A DNA stretch of 64,000 bases from Phymatolithon calcareum (Eukaryota; Rhodophyta; Florideophyceae; Hapalidiales). The notes below the pieces were generated by a model that was given only the letters and a program-made list of their open reading frames with translations, was not told the origin of the DNA and searched no databases. The stretch covers positions 248,001 through 312,000 of the forward strand of contig OZ345371.1 in the NCBI GenBank assembly GCA_977006965.1, written 5' to 3'. Position numbers and translations under genes: made by a program. Shown here in pieces: positions 11,527 to 22,625 of the stretch. Positions within the stretch are counted from its first letter, which is position 1. Each line of letters opens with the position of its first letter.

Positions 11527-12270
11527 TTACTCTTCCTCGACCGGGCCGAACATGTCAACGAACGACTTGTGCATTGCGGCCTGCGCCGATCCATCGATGA
11601 CATACCCATGACCGCTAAGCATCATTCGAAACTCCAACGCAAGCAGCTTAGCCATATCCTTTTTGATGTCCTTCATCTCCATACGTTTCAGCCAAAGATT
11701 GATCAAATACTTGTCGAAAATACACTTCCCGCTAAACCCATGCCATTGCAACACAATGTGACCCAACCAGTTCATCTTCGGATTCTCCCAGTTCTGCACC
11801 ACATCGCACGCAACGAGAATGTCCCCGTCCGCCCTTTGCAGCAACACAACGGCCTCTGGCCTGGACTTGGGTAACCGTTCAAACTCGATGAACTTAGCGT
11901 CTCCGAACGGTAGTCCTTGTCGGATGTCTGCGGTCGTCACATCGTTCTTGAATTTTCGTTCCGGGAATGCGTAAACCGTCGCGCCGAAACGACGCACATA
12001 GTACTCCACGTCGATGTCATGACAGCCGAGACACAATACGTACTTGATCTCGCCGAGCTGCAACAATGCCGCTTCGCCCTCCGCATTCAGTCGCACGGCG
12101 TTGACCAGGGATAGCTCGCCATTCTCAACGATCACAATCATTCCTCGCGGGAATGTCACCCACCCCATGTGTGCCGTGCCCTCCACGTAGTGCACTCCGC
12201 TGGCAACCTCGTGCAGTGGACCATGCGCGCGCACTGGGGGTAGACCGGACACATCCGCATTTGTGGCCAT
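11527..12270 (-). CDS. metallo-beta-lactamase-fold protein lacking the HxHxDH motif
   Basis: A 247-residue single exon; the ATG at 12270 has A at -3 and G at +4. The order of elements fits a short MBL-fold hydrolase: an opening strand HYVEGTAHMGWVTFPRGM, then LSLVNAVRLNAEGEAAL, the strand-loop KYVLCLGCHDIDVEYYV where the canonical HxHxDH should sit, ILVACDVVQNW (the Asp-bearing strand) and MMLSGHGYVID (the GHG motif). Only one His of the first motif is kept, while the later Asp and His are kept, so it may bind one metal or be non-catalytic. The pattern resembles uncharacterised proteins of the DUF4336 type. No signal peptide. The acidic tail ends VEEE. Function unknown. Confidence 0.65.
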   Translation of the reverse strand: MATNADVSGLPPVRAHGPLHEVASGVHYVEGTAHMGWVTFPRGMIVIVENGELSLVNAVRLNAEGEAALLQLGEIKYVLCLGCHDIDVEYYVRRFGATVYAFPERKFKNDVTTADIRQGLPFGDAKFIEFERLPKSRPEAVVLLQRADGDILVACDVVQNWENPKMNWLGHIVLQWHGFSGKCIFDKYLINLWLKRMEMKDIKKDMAKLLALEFRMMLSGHGYVIDGSAQAAMHKSFVDMFGPVEEE

Positions 12271-12872
12271 TGTGATCGATGTTCAATTTGCAATCTTTGC
12301 CCTGGGGAGTGCGGTTTGCACAAGTCTTGTCGAAGCTGGAGCTGCTGCTTATCTTCGACATTGATGAAGGGGGATCTTTGAGTTCATTCGCCAATGAAGT
12401 GTGGAGAAAAGAATCCCTACATCTCACGACTTTCGATTTGTTGTATGTAACAGCCAATAGATGTTGATCTAGTGGAAGCTACACCATACGGCCGCCCAAA
12501 ATGGATGCAAGTATCATGAGACACGTCATAATCTGCACCAATCACAAGCATGCAAAGTAGACGTGCTCGATAAACGTGCCATGATTGGATGAACAGAAAC
12601 GCTGAACCATATATTTTTGTGCACGTATAATTCAAACATGGCGAGTCTGTATACATATTATGCGAACACCATGGGACCCTTCAGCTAGTGTCTATGTGAT
12701 GAGCACTCTCAATTGAGGGGCACTAGATGAGCTCTTACTATTTAGTAAGACACTCATAGAACGCATGGAGAACGAAGAAGGCCTGTATTAATCCGCAGAA
12801 TGCAAGGCAGAAAGTGGCCGAGTCCAAGCACCAACAATCCCGTAGAGGACTGAGATAGGACTACTTTGAGTC
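12271..12872. other. intergenic region, no gene seen
   Basis: Shared upstream region of the MBL-fold gene. I see only short random frames. The boundary to repeated DNA lies near 12870. Confidence 0.4.
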
Positions 12873-13002
12873 CTGAGTTTTCCCGTCCGCCATACTGGTG
12901 GACGTTTCGTGAGCTCCAAAAAGGTAGGTAGCATCAGAGGAAGCCTTGCCCATATCTTCGGAAGTCTGTGGGGCTTTTAAATAAACTTGAAAGGAAAAAA
13001 AA
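12873..13002 (+). mobile_element. short poly-A-tailed retroposon, family E, copy 1
   Basis: About 130 bp that recur almost unchanged at 58505-58640 in the same orientation. Both copies share CTGAGTTTTCCCGTCCGCCA at the left, the block GCATCAGAGGAAGCCTTGCC, then CTTTTAAATAAACTTGAAAGG followed by adenines (8 here, 14 in the other copy). A 3' A-run of different length is the mark of target-primed retroposition, so this is a SINE or a 5'-truncated LINE end. A frame crossing it on the minus strand is an accidental translation. Confidence 0.8.
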
Positions 13003-13119
13003 CTCTCAATTGAGGGTGGATTTAAAAGCTCGAAAAAGTTTGTAAATACTACCTTAAAACCGCGTCGTTCGCCGGCAGGAACGAAAATCTTCTGGTCACT
13101 CAGAAAAAACACATCTGCC

Positions 13120-14150
13120 ATGCCTCGAGAAAAAGAACCGCGCCGAGTGGTCGGTGCAGCCGTACACACCAAAGCAACATCAATGACAAGTCCCGCACAG
13201 TGCTGCCGACTATACGGAGCGTTTTATAAGTCAGGAAAAGTGAACTGCACGGTTCAAGAGCTGCACGTTGATGAAATCAAGAGACCCTCGAGCACGTCAC
13301 TTCGCGTGAAATGGGTCTTTGTTCACAAACCATTCGGAAAGACTAAGATTAAGACTATCAAAATTGTTAACGTCAAGGCAGGGAAGGCTGACGAAGGCGC
13401 TCGTTCCTCTCGAATGGTTGTATCGAGTCCCAGCGGGCAAAATTCTGTACCTCGAACGCCGGCTTACAGTACCCGCGGTTGAATATCTTCTTCGGCAATC
13501 GCCGAGTTTTGCGTTCAGTATCAACCACACTCTCGACAGAAGGTAAGACAAACCTACCATACAATCAACAGGAGCTCTGAGCGCCCTCTTGTGGGCTCCC
13601 TCGCCTACACCTTGCATGGTTCTTGGGACGAATAATCGCCAGAGGAGCTTGATGTCATTGCGCCAGACCGCGATCAGAGTATTTTTGCTCATGGAGTGCC
13701 ATGTTTCGAGCGCCAAGTTCTATGTCCAATTCGGGGGGAGGATTCCTATGTCGTTCGTACAGTACCGGTGGGCTCTCGTTCAGGATTTTATCGATGCTAT
13801 TAATGATCACAAAAAAAACCACTGCGTCTCTGTTAGACCTGGTTTTGCTTTGCCAAGTTCATATCTCTTTGGTATGGCAACGGAGGCCATTGGGTTGAAA
13901 ATGGCTTCCTTCAGTACATCGCCATCCACCGCAAACCGGAGAAAGGTTGCGAGTTACAGAATTCAGACTAAGAAAGACGTGAGATGATGCTGCATCTTGA
14001 TCTGGAGATCACGACAGATGGCGAGAAGCAAAACGCTTTAGAAGGTGAAACTGCCCATAGTACAGTTGTACTGCGCCGTCTTGTGGCCCCATACTCTGGT
14101 CCACTGCGCCTTGTCCTCCCGGATTCATTCTGCCGCGCGCAATAATTTTC
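13120..14150 (+). pseudogene. decayed, diverged piggyBac-superfamily transposase
   Basis: Several frames on the plus strand each match the complete transposase at 23.5-25.8 kb. From the ATG at 13120 there is a segment with RLYGAFYKSGK followed by LRVKWVF, like the FFGSLYKETL...LTVRWES module. Around 13770 RWALVQDFIDAINDHKK matches RWRLVDDFVEAINHHR. In another frame at about 13874 YGNGGHWVENGFLQYIAIHR matches YGQGGHWIERGLPQYVAIDR. At about 14060 STVVLRRLVAPYSGP matches GTVVLDRLLRPWFGA. Frameshifts separate the pieces and the C-terminal third is gone. It is clearly older and from a different subfamily than the other two copies. I could not find its inverted repeats. Confidence 0.75.
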
Positions 14151-14355
14151 GATGTTCAGTACTCTAAAAGGTATATTTGCTCCAAGAGTGGTGTTGAAAC
14201 CCACTTAACTCCCCCGAAAATGGAAGAGTAAGCCACATGTGGCATGCTGACTATTTTAGCTGTTCAAAAAAACTGCAGAGTCTGACAAGTCAAGGAATTA
14301 ACCCTCGTGTTCTCATCATGTAGTAGACTTGTGTAGCACTGCACCCTTTCTTGCG
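14151..14355. other. 3' flank of transposase remnant
   Basis: AT-rich sequence with stops in all frames; nothing recognised. Confidence 0.3.
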
Positions 14356-14503
14356 CCGGATGATCGCTGTCTTAGCAGCGGCTTGTGAAAGGACACGAAC
14401 ATGGGGTATTTGACAGTCCCCTATATGTTCCGGATGATCGCTGTACGAGCAGCGGCCGGTGAACGGACGCTAACGCGGAAAATTCCGCAGTCCTCGTTTC
14501 GAA
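14356..14503. repeat. 74-bp direct tandem duplication
   Basis: CCGGATGATCGCTGT followed by AGCAGCGG occurs at 14356 and again at 14430, a period of 74 bp. The second unit ends near a small GCGGAAAATTCCGC palindrome. No coding role seen. Confidence 0.6.
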
Positions 14504-15638
14504 CGGGTCTTATCCCCTTGCTTGCGCTGACGGGTGCGTGCGTATCGACCAGACTGTCAGTGTCACCTTCCTAAGCGGTTCGGAATCAGACTTGCGGATT
14601 TACTTACATCCGCTGGAATTTGTCACAACTGAGAGCACTCGTTTGTCCGACCATTCAAGGGCGTGGAGCCGCATCCATTGCGCCCTCTCTAATGCCTGGG
14701 TAGACTCTTGTGCTGCTGCAGTTCCTTTATATATAGAATAATAAAGGCAGCATCGTCGGGGTATCGAACGAACCTGCACGGTTAACTAGCCTCTGCTTTT
14801 GTCGTGTATGCGCTGCGCTCCAGTAATCCAACTGTACTGCGCTCAGCTCTACCTCTCTCCTCTTTCCCTCTGGAACGCCTTGACGTGTCACACTTGCTGG
14901 CGCCGCAATCAACATATGTGGCACTTCAACAGGTAGAAACTGTTTTGCTAAGCATGCTGAACACATCCATGAGCTTGATGCGTTTGATGAGCCTAATAAT
15001 GAGTAGCTTTCGTTGGCAAAAAATAATTGATTCTCATTCCCTCAATTGCGGGAAAATACCCGTCACATAGACACTGGGCCTGTCTATCGGTTTCGCACAA
15101 ACGTCAGCAGAGACAATGAAGATTTTTCCGGGAACGAGCTGACTTACTGACCACCCTTCAGGAAAAATCTGCAGCCTGATCCACAAGTAAACATACTTTC
15201 CGCTGATTGTAGGAAGACCTCTATGCTTTGATTTTTAAAAGCAGGTTTTTCTCAATTTTAAGACTTTCTCGTCACACTCTCCCCCCTGAGGAAAATTTTG
15301 GGTCATTGCTCGTCTTGCCCCGCTCATTTCCAACTCTTTTCAATAGTGGCATTTCATCGAATACAATGCCAATTCACGTTTTCAGCTTCAAGCTTTCATT
15401 GAAAACTGATTATTCTCAGAATGGAGAGCAAATGAAAGTATAGAGGGACTCCGCACTCATGAACTCATTCACTCATTCACTCATGTTCCTCCCTTGCGCT
15501 CTAAAGTGAAGAGGCAAATCACCATGATTTTTGAATGCTGTCCAGCAGGAACTTCTGCTGATCTTGTGACTGCAAGTGTATATAGCGTCTGTCGAATCCA
15601 AAAAATACACCTCATCTAGTATTTCACCTACAAACCCC
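14504..15638. other. intergenic region upstream of the zinc protein gene
   Basis: No supported gene. Contains ACTCATTC short repeats at about 15460-15483. Confidence 0.4.
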
Positions 15639-15645
15639 TATATAT
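15639..15645 (+). promoter_or_regulatory. TATA-like element of the zinc protein gene
   Basis: TATATAT lies 68 bp upstream of the ATG at 15713, followed by a pyrimidine/ACC-rich leader. Position and neighbourhood suit a TATA box with a short 5' leader, but this is inference from spacing only. Confidence 0.45.
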
Positions 15646-15712
15646 GCTCCACCATTTCTCCCATTAACCACACCCATTCTCGGCCACGTTCCCCTCCCCT
15701 TTACACACTTCA

Positions 15713-16444
15713 ATGGACCCACATTCCACACCTCAGTCCACCCCCAGCGAGAGCAACAGAGTCGATTTCAGTGCAGAATGCACAAACTACATAGACCACT
15801 ATCAAATTCCCGAGCTTGTCAAGTTCGAACTTGGAAAGAACAAGGTCTTATTCCTCGGCAACGAAGGAGTCTCCTTCCGCTCTGCCGACAACGCGAACAA
15901 GCCATACACCAACAACGGCCGCACAAAAGACGTATGGAAGGTGCTATTCGCGTTCGGAATTTCACGCAACGCTGACGGCCGACCGACTCCAGCGCCCAAT
16001 CCTTGTTTCGAATTGTGGGCACGCCATCCCAACATCAAGGCGTGCACCGAGAATGAGCTTGCCGACTTCGCCGCGCGCTGCGTGCGAACTGTGAGGCGCA
16101 CGCCTGTCGAACAGCTAGGTTACATTGGGGGCGACGAGGAAGGCAGAAAAATTCTCGGGTTGTCAGATGCGGAATTGCTGGTGTATATTGCAGGGTCGGA
16201 AGAAGGCGTGAAGGAAAGATTCGAAAAATTGTGGTATTTCTCTTTCTGCTGGTTACGTCCAGTGCAGACGAGCTCACATTGGCATTGCAAAATATGTAAG
16301 AAATGTCGCGACTGGATGAGCTGGCATTGCGCGAACTGCGATAAATGCACATACGGACAAGGGATTCCTTGTCCGGGATGCATGCCTATGTCGTTTGAGA
16401 AGTATAAGGATGGATATATCAGAGCATGCTCTTCGAGGCAATAG
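15713..16444 (+). CDS. cysteine-rich zinc-binding protein of unknown function
   Basis: An intact 243-residue frame from the ATG at 15713. The first 180 residues form a soluble alpha/beta-looking domain that I do not recognise (it includes DVWKVLFAFGIS and NPCFELWARH). The C-terminus has a compact array of eight cysteines: HC at 191-192, C195, C198, then HC at 205-206, C209, C212, and C220, C223, with CTYGQGIPCPGC closing it. The CxxCxxC spacing with two preceding His-Cys pairs recalls the CTCHY zinc domain of RCHY1-like ubiquitin ligases and could bind two or three zinc ions. No RING finger, signal peptide or membrane segment is present. The gene stands alone, with a TATA-like element upstream. 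Real gene likely; function not assigned. Confidence 0.75.
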   Translation: MDPHSTPQSTPSESNRVDFSAECTNYIDHYQIPELVKFELGKNKVLFLGNEGVSFRSADNANKPYTNNGRTKDVWKVLFAFGISRNADGRPTPAPNPCFELWARHPNIKACTENELADFAARCVRTVRRTPVEQLGYIGGDEEGRKILGLSDAELLVYIAGSEEGVKERFEKLWYFSFCWLRPVQTSSHWHCKICKKCRDWMSWHCANCDKCTYGQGIPCPGCMPMSFEKYKDGYIRACSSRQ

Positions 16445-16835
16445 TAACGATGTGCGACTATTTCAGTATATGTGGCGGTTTAGTTGAACGCGTGCATGAC
16501 AACTGAGTATACTAGAGTCCCGAAGATAAAGACTGAACCGCGTGAGTTAACTCAGTCCTTTGTTCACGGGGTGCGGACAATCTTTCTTGGCGTAAGAAGC
16601 GAGAAGAGTCTTCATCGCAGACACAGCGGTGATGAACTAGCACTCAATGATTGTAGACATCATGCGGTTATTTGGCTCTCGGCACAATATGCGATATGAC
16701 ACTGTACAATACTGTCCATTTTGAGTACCTTTTCACGTCACTGGGAGGGGGATATATGTTGATTTATTTTAAAAGCTCCCAGAGCCTCAAATTGAGTAAC
16801 AGGGCAGCTTCTCGCTGTTTTCCATAATCATCTCT
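16445..16835. other. 3' flank of the zinc protein gene
   Basis: No gene seen. Marks the boundary to repeat-rich DNA, which begins near 16836. Confidence 0.4.
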
Positions 16836-17110
16836 CTACTCTCCTTCTAATATCTCCTTAATTCGAATTTCTCTCCCTGTGAGGGCCCGAGTAAGTCTTT
16901 TGCATTCATATTTCGTTTCTTGGTCCAGCTTCATAGACCGCAGTATGCATTGCATCACGATAAGCTCCACCACAGCACCAGTCCCAAAGTATTTCGCCAG
17001 AATGGATTTTCTCCACAAAGGAACTCTGTTGAAAATGACTCTCAGGCATCTCAACCTCGCAGTTCTGTACCTTATATATAGCACTCCTGGTAGGTCGTTC
17101 GGTACGCACG
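16836..17110 (-). mobile_element. family D retroelement fragment, copy 1
   Basis: On the minus strand this encodes LPGVLYIRYRTARLRCLRVI and then FNRVPLWRKSILAKYFGTG, which matches LPGVLHVRKRNNNPRCIRVI and FNRAPVWRKSTLATYFWTG at 53020-53170 (plus strand). The conserved protein shows the repeat was coding, perhaps part of a retroelement polyprotein, but I cannot place it in a named domain. Confidence 0.6.
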
Positions 17111-17309
17111 TCACTGGGAGCACATACTACTACGACAGGGGAGGGACACATTTCATTGCTGGGAATTGTTCAGCAACTTTTAATTAAATGCAATTGCAAT
17201 TAAACGAAAGTCCCCAAGTAAACACCTATTAGGACAAAAACAAATCTATTTTTAACTGTACAAGAAACTATCGCATATTTTTGAAGCTACAACTGGTTAA
17301 TGTTAATGT

Positions 17310-17430
17310 GTTTTTAAAAAAATAGTCTTTTGAAAAAAGCCTCAGTATCACTCTTAAGACTGTACGGGAGCAGCTTTTCGATAATTGTTCATTTTATTCT
17401 ATCACCTGGTCCCTAAGACAGGGACCAATC
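17310..17430 (-). mobile_element. LINE-B 3'-end fragment, copy B3
   Basis: Contains ACTGTACGGGAGCAGCTTTT and TGGTCCCTAAGACAGGGACC, the reverse complement of the 3' untranslated end of the LINE-B family seen at 31832-31960, 51040-51153 and 54146-54223. It is more diverged than those, so probably an older insertion. Confidence 0.7.
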
Positions 17431-19493
17431 TTTTCCACTATCGCATATCTTGTTGCAATCGTGATTGCAATAAATAATGCCACTGCAATCAACTCATAAT
17501 TGCAATTAATTGTAATTGCAATCAAATTGATGCCTCCCTTGTACTGTGGACATAGGTCTTCACTTTTGCATCGATTCTAGCACTAAATCTGATAGGGACA
17601 CCAACAAGTATGGTTTGGCCCACTGGAATGGCGAGTAGTGAAGCCAGCAGGGGCATTGAACATTTGTCTCTTGGGCATCCATGCAGATGTGCAACTTGCA
17701 TGCTCGATGTACTTAGATAAACATTGCATGGAGAGAAGCTCGTGCGAGGAAAAAATACTAAGGCAAATTGGAACGGACTGAAAGGAACGGGAAGCACGGA
17801 AACAGCTCAACAATTCGTGCATCTGTGTTGCTCCCAGTATGCAAGATCTCTCGATCTCTAAAACGCCTCCTTCGAGATAGATCCTTTTTTCTGTAGTAAA
17901 GGAAACAGCCGAGAGTTAAGCTGACGGTGAACAACTTCGTTTACAAGTGTTGTTAATCCCGCCATATGCTTCCAAGGGAATTTGAAAGAATCTAATCACT
18001 GCTGTGGAGAAGACAAGGAGTAAGAACTCAATTATAGTTCAATGAAGGCCGCACAAGAATTTCATAAGCCGGCGCTGAAGATTGGGCTCTTTCCTTGAGT
18101 TATGTATACATGAAATGAATACGATTTCCTTTACCTTAGTTGTCGAGCTGTGTCATGATGATCACACTTCAGTCCCTGCCTTAGAGGAAGACAATAAATT
18201 TTAACTATTGACTTGAGCCTAGATGCAAAGATGAAAGATGAAAACAATGTTCCAGGGGCCATGGGAGATGTTCTGGCAAAGAAAATCTCCGATATGCACA
18301 GATCCTCAATAGGCAGAATTGCGAATGTGGTGAATGAGGGTTAGATAGTGGCTATAGCAGGGTACCTTCTCCGCCTGAGATTTGCTTTCCTCTTGCTCCG
18401 GGAGCTGTTGCTCGCAAAGTTCGTTCGTATGTCTTCTACTTCGATGCTGGTTATGGCCAGAGACGTGACGAAGAGTAGAAAGCCGAAAATCGAGGCGGAC
18501 AGGTTCTTGAAGACTGCCATGAGTGGAGATGTAAAGCAGAAGAAACTTGGTATGGAAAGAAGCCGGACTTTGGTATAACGCAGTTGATGCTTTGGAATGT
18601 GTTCGAGACTACAATGCTTTTGCCGAGAATATCAAACGCAGACAATCTTTTATGCTGCGATTGTGCGGGACGGAATTGGTGTGCTTGATAGAGACCGTGT
18701 GTTGTGCAGACATGGTACGATTTTCCAGGGATACCGAACTATATTTAGATCGAAACTGTGGCGTGTAAAACGCGTCATGCTCATGAATATCGCTGGCACC
18801 AGCTGTTAATAGCAATGCTAAGGAAGGATGGCTGTTTTCAACTGCCTTAAATATCTGTGAATCGTATGCGCAAGCGAAATCTGTCTATTTTAATCCCATG
18901 AGAGCGAGTGCCAAGCGAAAACAGATCCATTGAAGATTCCATGGTTGAGCTTGAGGTAATAAGTCCTAAAATTAGATCGGACGACAATTTTCTCGAAGCG
19001 AAAAATTAAGAATTGTCTAGAGTTTCTGACCACGCGCACAGTAGGAAGGGGCGACAGTGAAGCTACCGAAACTTCCCTACACAAATTCTAGCACGCTACA
19101 CAGCAGCATAGCTTGCTAAAATTAGATTTCATGATCGCGCTACGAATATAGACTATTCCCAATTGCCCTTTGGGTTGGGACAGACTCGACTTGGGGCAAA
19201 TTGGATAAAAAGGCCCAATAGGCGCTCGGCTATGTGACCGGTTGAATAATTTTGAGGTTTTTTAACCCGGCAGAAGCTGTGTTCCACTTCTTCCATTGCA
19301 ATTTTACTCTGACTTTCCCCTTTATCACCAGCCAGGAATAAACTACGGAGGAGAGTTTGTCGTCCCATGCATCGTTTGCGAACATTTCTCGGTTGATGAT
19401 GGCTTATTTGCTTGAATAGTGAACACGCGACGGTGCACTTGTTAGGGCGAAGTGTACTTTGTAAAATGTAAAGTTTCTGAACTCCTAAGAGTA
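17431..19493. other. AT-rich region without a supported gene
   Basis: It starts with a cluster of ATTGCAAT/AATTGCAATT motifs (17440-17525) that recurs near other elements at about 27970, 31580 and 33700. Short frames around 17522-17822 and 18348-18809 show no known motif and have no conserved partner in the window. Confidence 0.35.
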
Positions 19494-19573
19494 GGCGTAG
19501 GATAAATAATTTTAAATTTTTTGTCGCAATAATTATTGCGACTAAAAATTTAAAATTATTCTTATCCTACGCC
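19494..19573. repeat. 80-bp near-perfect inverted repeat (foldback)
   Basis: The left arm starts GGCGTAGGATAA and the right arm ends TTATCCTACGCC. The arms meet at GTCGCAATAATTATTGCGAC with no loop, and along 39-40 bp differ by one substitution and one inserted base. It may be a small foldback MITE or a hairpin-forming transcript. Confidence 0.85.
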
Positions 19574-19768
19574 GATATCAATTGATGCACTCAGTGTCGA
19601 CCATATCCATTTTTCCAAAAATAGATCACTGGCAATGAACTTCACTCGCATCCCGTTCCCTATATGCAAGTAAAGCTACCGCCGATATTGTCAGGCGGCT
19701 GCTCTTCTTCAAAAAGTTAATTCAACGGATCATGCAACGTTTATTATACTGCACCCGGAAATAAGAAT

Positions 19769-19813
19769 CGGAGACACTGTGACATTGATCATGAATGTCA
19801 CAGTGCATCCGAC
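19769..19813. repeat. 45-bp inverted repeat
   Basis: Nineteen-base arms (TCGGAGACACTGTGACATT and its complement with two mismatches) flank GATCATG. It lies 200 bp from the larger foldback at 19494. Confidence 0.75.
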
Positions 19814-22352
19814 TCCATGATGGAGTTAACGAGATCGGTCGATACGACGGTCCATGACATGATAGGACGGACGGAAATTCGCGGGCCCTAAAGTGACCGG
19901 GCAGGGATGTGCATGGGTGTGCTGACTACGTTCCACATAGTAGTCGTTGGGTTTCACTACAGGTGTATTAGGAGTGTTGAGCGATTCGAATTTGTGGAAG
20001 GACAAGTTTCTGTGATGCTTGGGGGCACGTGCCATGTTACGTGCGGCGCAGGAAGGACGGTGATTGAAGAAAATGCGACGATCATCGTCGCATAAGCATC
20101 ATGACGATGGTGCTTAAGGATTAATTTTGCTTTTTTGTAAACACCGCTGAGGTGCCCGATTGGGCACGGAACACGCTGAATCTTGACATTGATACTTTCT
20201 ATCCGGCTATAGCCTTCCCTGAATTCGAAGCTAATGCGGCAAAGCAAATTTGGTAGGAGTTTTGGCCTTCTCTGGCATAGACAGAAAGCATGCTTTGTTT
20301 CTACTGGACGTGCGAGGCTCGATTTCCGACTCTCGTCAACCACTTTGCGTGGTTGGAAAACAGTGCACGACTTCAAGGATAGCTTTTTAAATATAGCTTC
20401 GAATTCTTCACTCAACTCGTGTTTCCTCTGAGAGGATACACTACGGGCCATACGCATGATGCGCTTTGATTTCGGGTAACCAGAGAACCGAATTGTTCAT
20501 GCATGCCGAGCAAACAGGAGAGTCTACATCTGAAGCAGTTTGCGCGAATTCTAGGTATACGAAACTTTCCGAAGTTTAATTTTATTTAGTCAATATTTTT
20601 TTCAAAAAAAGATTGACTACTTGACGACAAAGTCTTTTTCAATTGTAAAAGCCTCACAGTCTTACGAGAGTTCCGCTGACACTCGAGGCGGAGAGATCCA
20701 TCATCAAACCATCTTACAAGCCCAAGCCTATTGCTATCCAGACACTTAAAGACGGTTTCCAATATCGCGCAGAGGAGTTGAAGTAATCTTACTCCAGCTG
20801 ATTGGGGACTGTGCATCAGTCAATGTACCCTACTGGTGGCCGCTTTTCACAATAGGGAAAACTTTGATGCAATCTCGTGCGATCCAGTGTGCAACATATG
20901 TTCTACCGGTTGCAACGAAAAAGTTGAACATCTCTTGCTACGCAGTGGTGGACGCTCTACCTCCAGACTCAAGTTTATTAGACAAGTGGTAAACAAGAGT
21001 AGAGGAATTATGCCGTGAAACCACGAGACGTACTCAAATACAATAAGAAGCTGTCTTCCAACAGCTTCAGACTCTTTCCTTTTGCGTGAGCGATCTTCCC
21101 GCAATAAAGAAAGAACACACGGGCAAGGCGTCATCAGCTGCTACCTCCCATCGTGTAGTCCGTTGAAATCTACAGCCTATCATAAAATGTGCGAGCAGTT
21201 TGGACCATAGACCATCCTATCTCCTTTGTGATTTTCTTCTTGGGTTCGCTGCGGCCGTCCCCACCACTAGACGTTCACTTGAAGACAAAGTGAGACAGAA
21301 ATGAAAAAAAGGTTTGACAGCAGTACGAGAGCTTTTTTCTAATGGAGGAAAACCCGGCACATCTAATATCTTGGCGAAACGAAGGCACAATGTGGAAGAC
21401 TTTTCGTGCCTCCTGTCAGAATTTTAACTGGAAGGAAAAATTGAATTGAGCTCTGGCAATCTTTTGATAATTAGAAAAAACTTCATCGGAAACTTGCAAA
21501 GCGATGTGAGTCTTTTTTAAAAACAATCTAAATTAATATGCGATCAGAGAAGCAAGGGCTTACTACAAGAACACGAAACAACGAACCTGATCTGGTATAC
21601 GTTATTCAACACTTGAGGAAACGTTGCCGGCTTGTTCGTAAGGATCTGAGGTTTTTTTAAAAATAATGCACTAAAAATGTCAATCTCTCGGTCATGTTTG
21701 CGGAGCAATTGCACTGAAACTGAATGAACCATTTTGCTAACACTCTCGGCACAAGACATAACACACGCTTCATGATTTGCACCTACATCTTCAAAAACGG
21801 TCACATTCGACTACGCGCAAAACCTCGTGAACGAATACATCCAGGTATTAACCTACTCTCAACATGCACTGTCAGTGATACACACGCACTACCCAAACGA
21901 TGCTTGACTTAGATGTAGACGCGTGCGACTGTTCTGCGCAGCAAGTATCTGACATTGTCTTGGCACGTACACTCTGAACCATAGACCAGTAGTCATGCAA
22001 CGTGATCAGATCCTCTTAGTGCAGCCTACTTAAGCACTTTTTTGATTCACTCCAGTAAACTGAAGCACACATTTCCAAGACATCACACATTCCACCAGAG
22101 TGCAGAATATACCCGACCGGTATTCTGAGCAGCGTGGAAGTGGTGAGATTTGCCCAAGACCCTTATCAAGCACGTTTCTACGACAGAAAACTGCGAAAAA
22201 ATAATCATCTGGACTCCTTTGCAAGGCCTAATAATTATACGGACAGACGGGAAAACCACGAAGCTCCTTTGTGGTATCAATTTCCCAAAAGTCTTCGAAT
22301 TGTTAAAACGAACAATTCAGGCGCGAAAGAAGTGAACTGAACAGGCTCACAA
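19814..22352. other. 2.5-kb region without a supported gene
   Basis: The longest ATG-started frame, on the minus strand at 19957-20457 (166 codons), has no recognisable domain and includes a small TGCGACGAT/ATCGTCGCA palindrome at 20076-20094; I do not call it a gene. The rest has short frames and homopolymer runs only. Confidence 0.35.
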
Positions 22353-22625
22353 ATGCTTTCAAGAATAGAAGGAAGACTAAGAAAACCAGGACCGCCACGA
22401 TGGCCCCAGAGTCGTAAGGCCAGATCGTATTTTATCTTAGAATGGTCGACCGCCGCCTGGTCCTCTGGACGCTGTGGTAATTCACAAGGAGCTCATCAGA
22501 AAAGCGCTAGCGACTTGTCGGCCCTAGAAGCAAAAGCAGTCGCAAAACTCACAAATAAGTGGATAGAATAGAAGGATTGGAAGCCTTCGAAAAGTTGTTT
22601 GGCCCATTAATGGATAACATAAAAT
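22353..22625 (+). mobile_element. LINE-A fragment, copy A1 (decayed)
   Basis: ATGCTTTCAAGAATAG, TTAGAATGGTCGACCGCCGC and a terminal GGATAGAATAGAAGG line up with the LINE-A copy at 26526-26800. All frames are broken, so this is an old 3' fragment. Confidence 0.6.

Noticed and set aside
12861-13172. protein family suggested by similar minus-strand frames here and at 58484-58879
   Set aside because: The similarity comes from the shared poly-A retroposon read in antisense, including lysine/phenylalanine from the A-tail.
19957-20457. 166-codon minus-strand frame with a true ATG
   Set aside because: No domain, no partner in the window, and inverted repeats inside it; not enough to call a gene.
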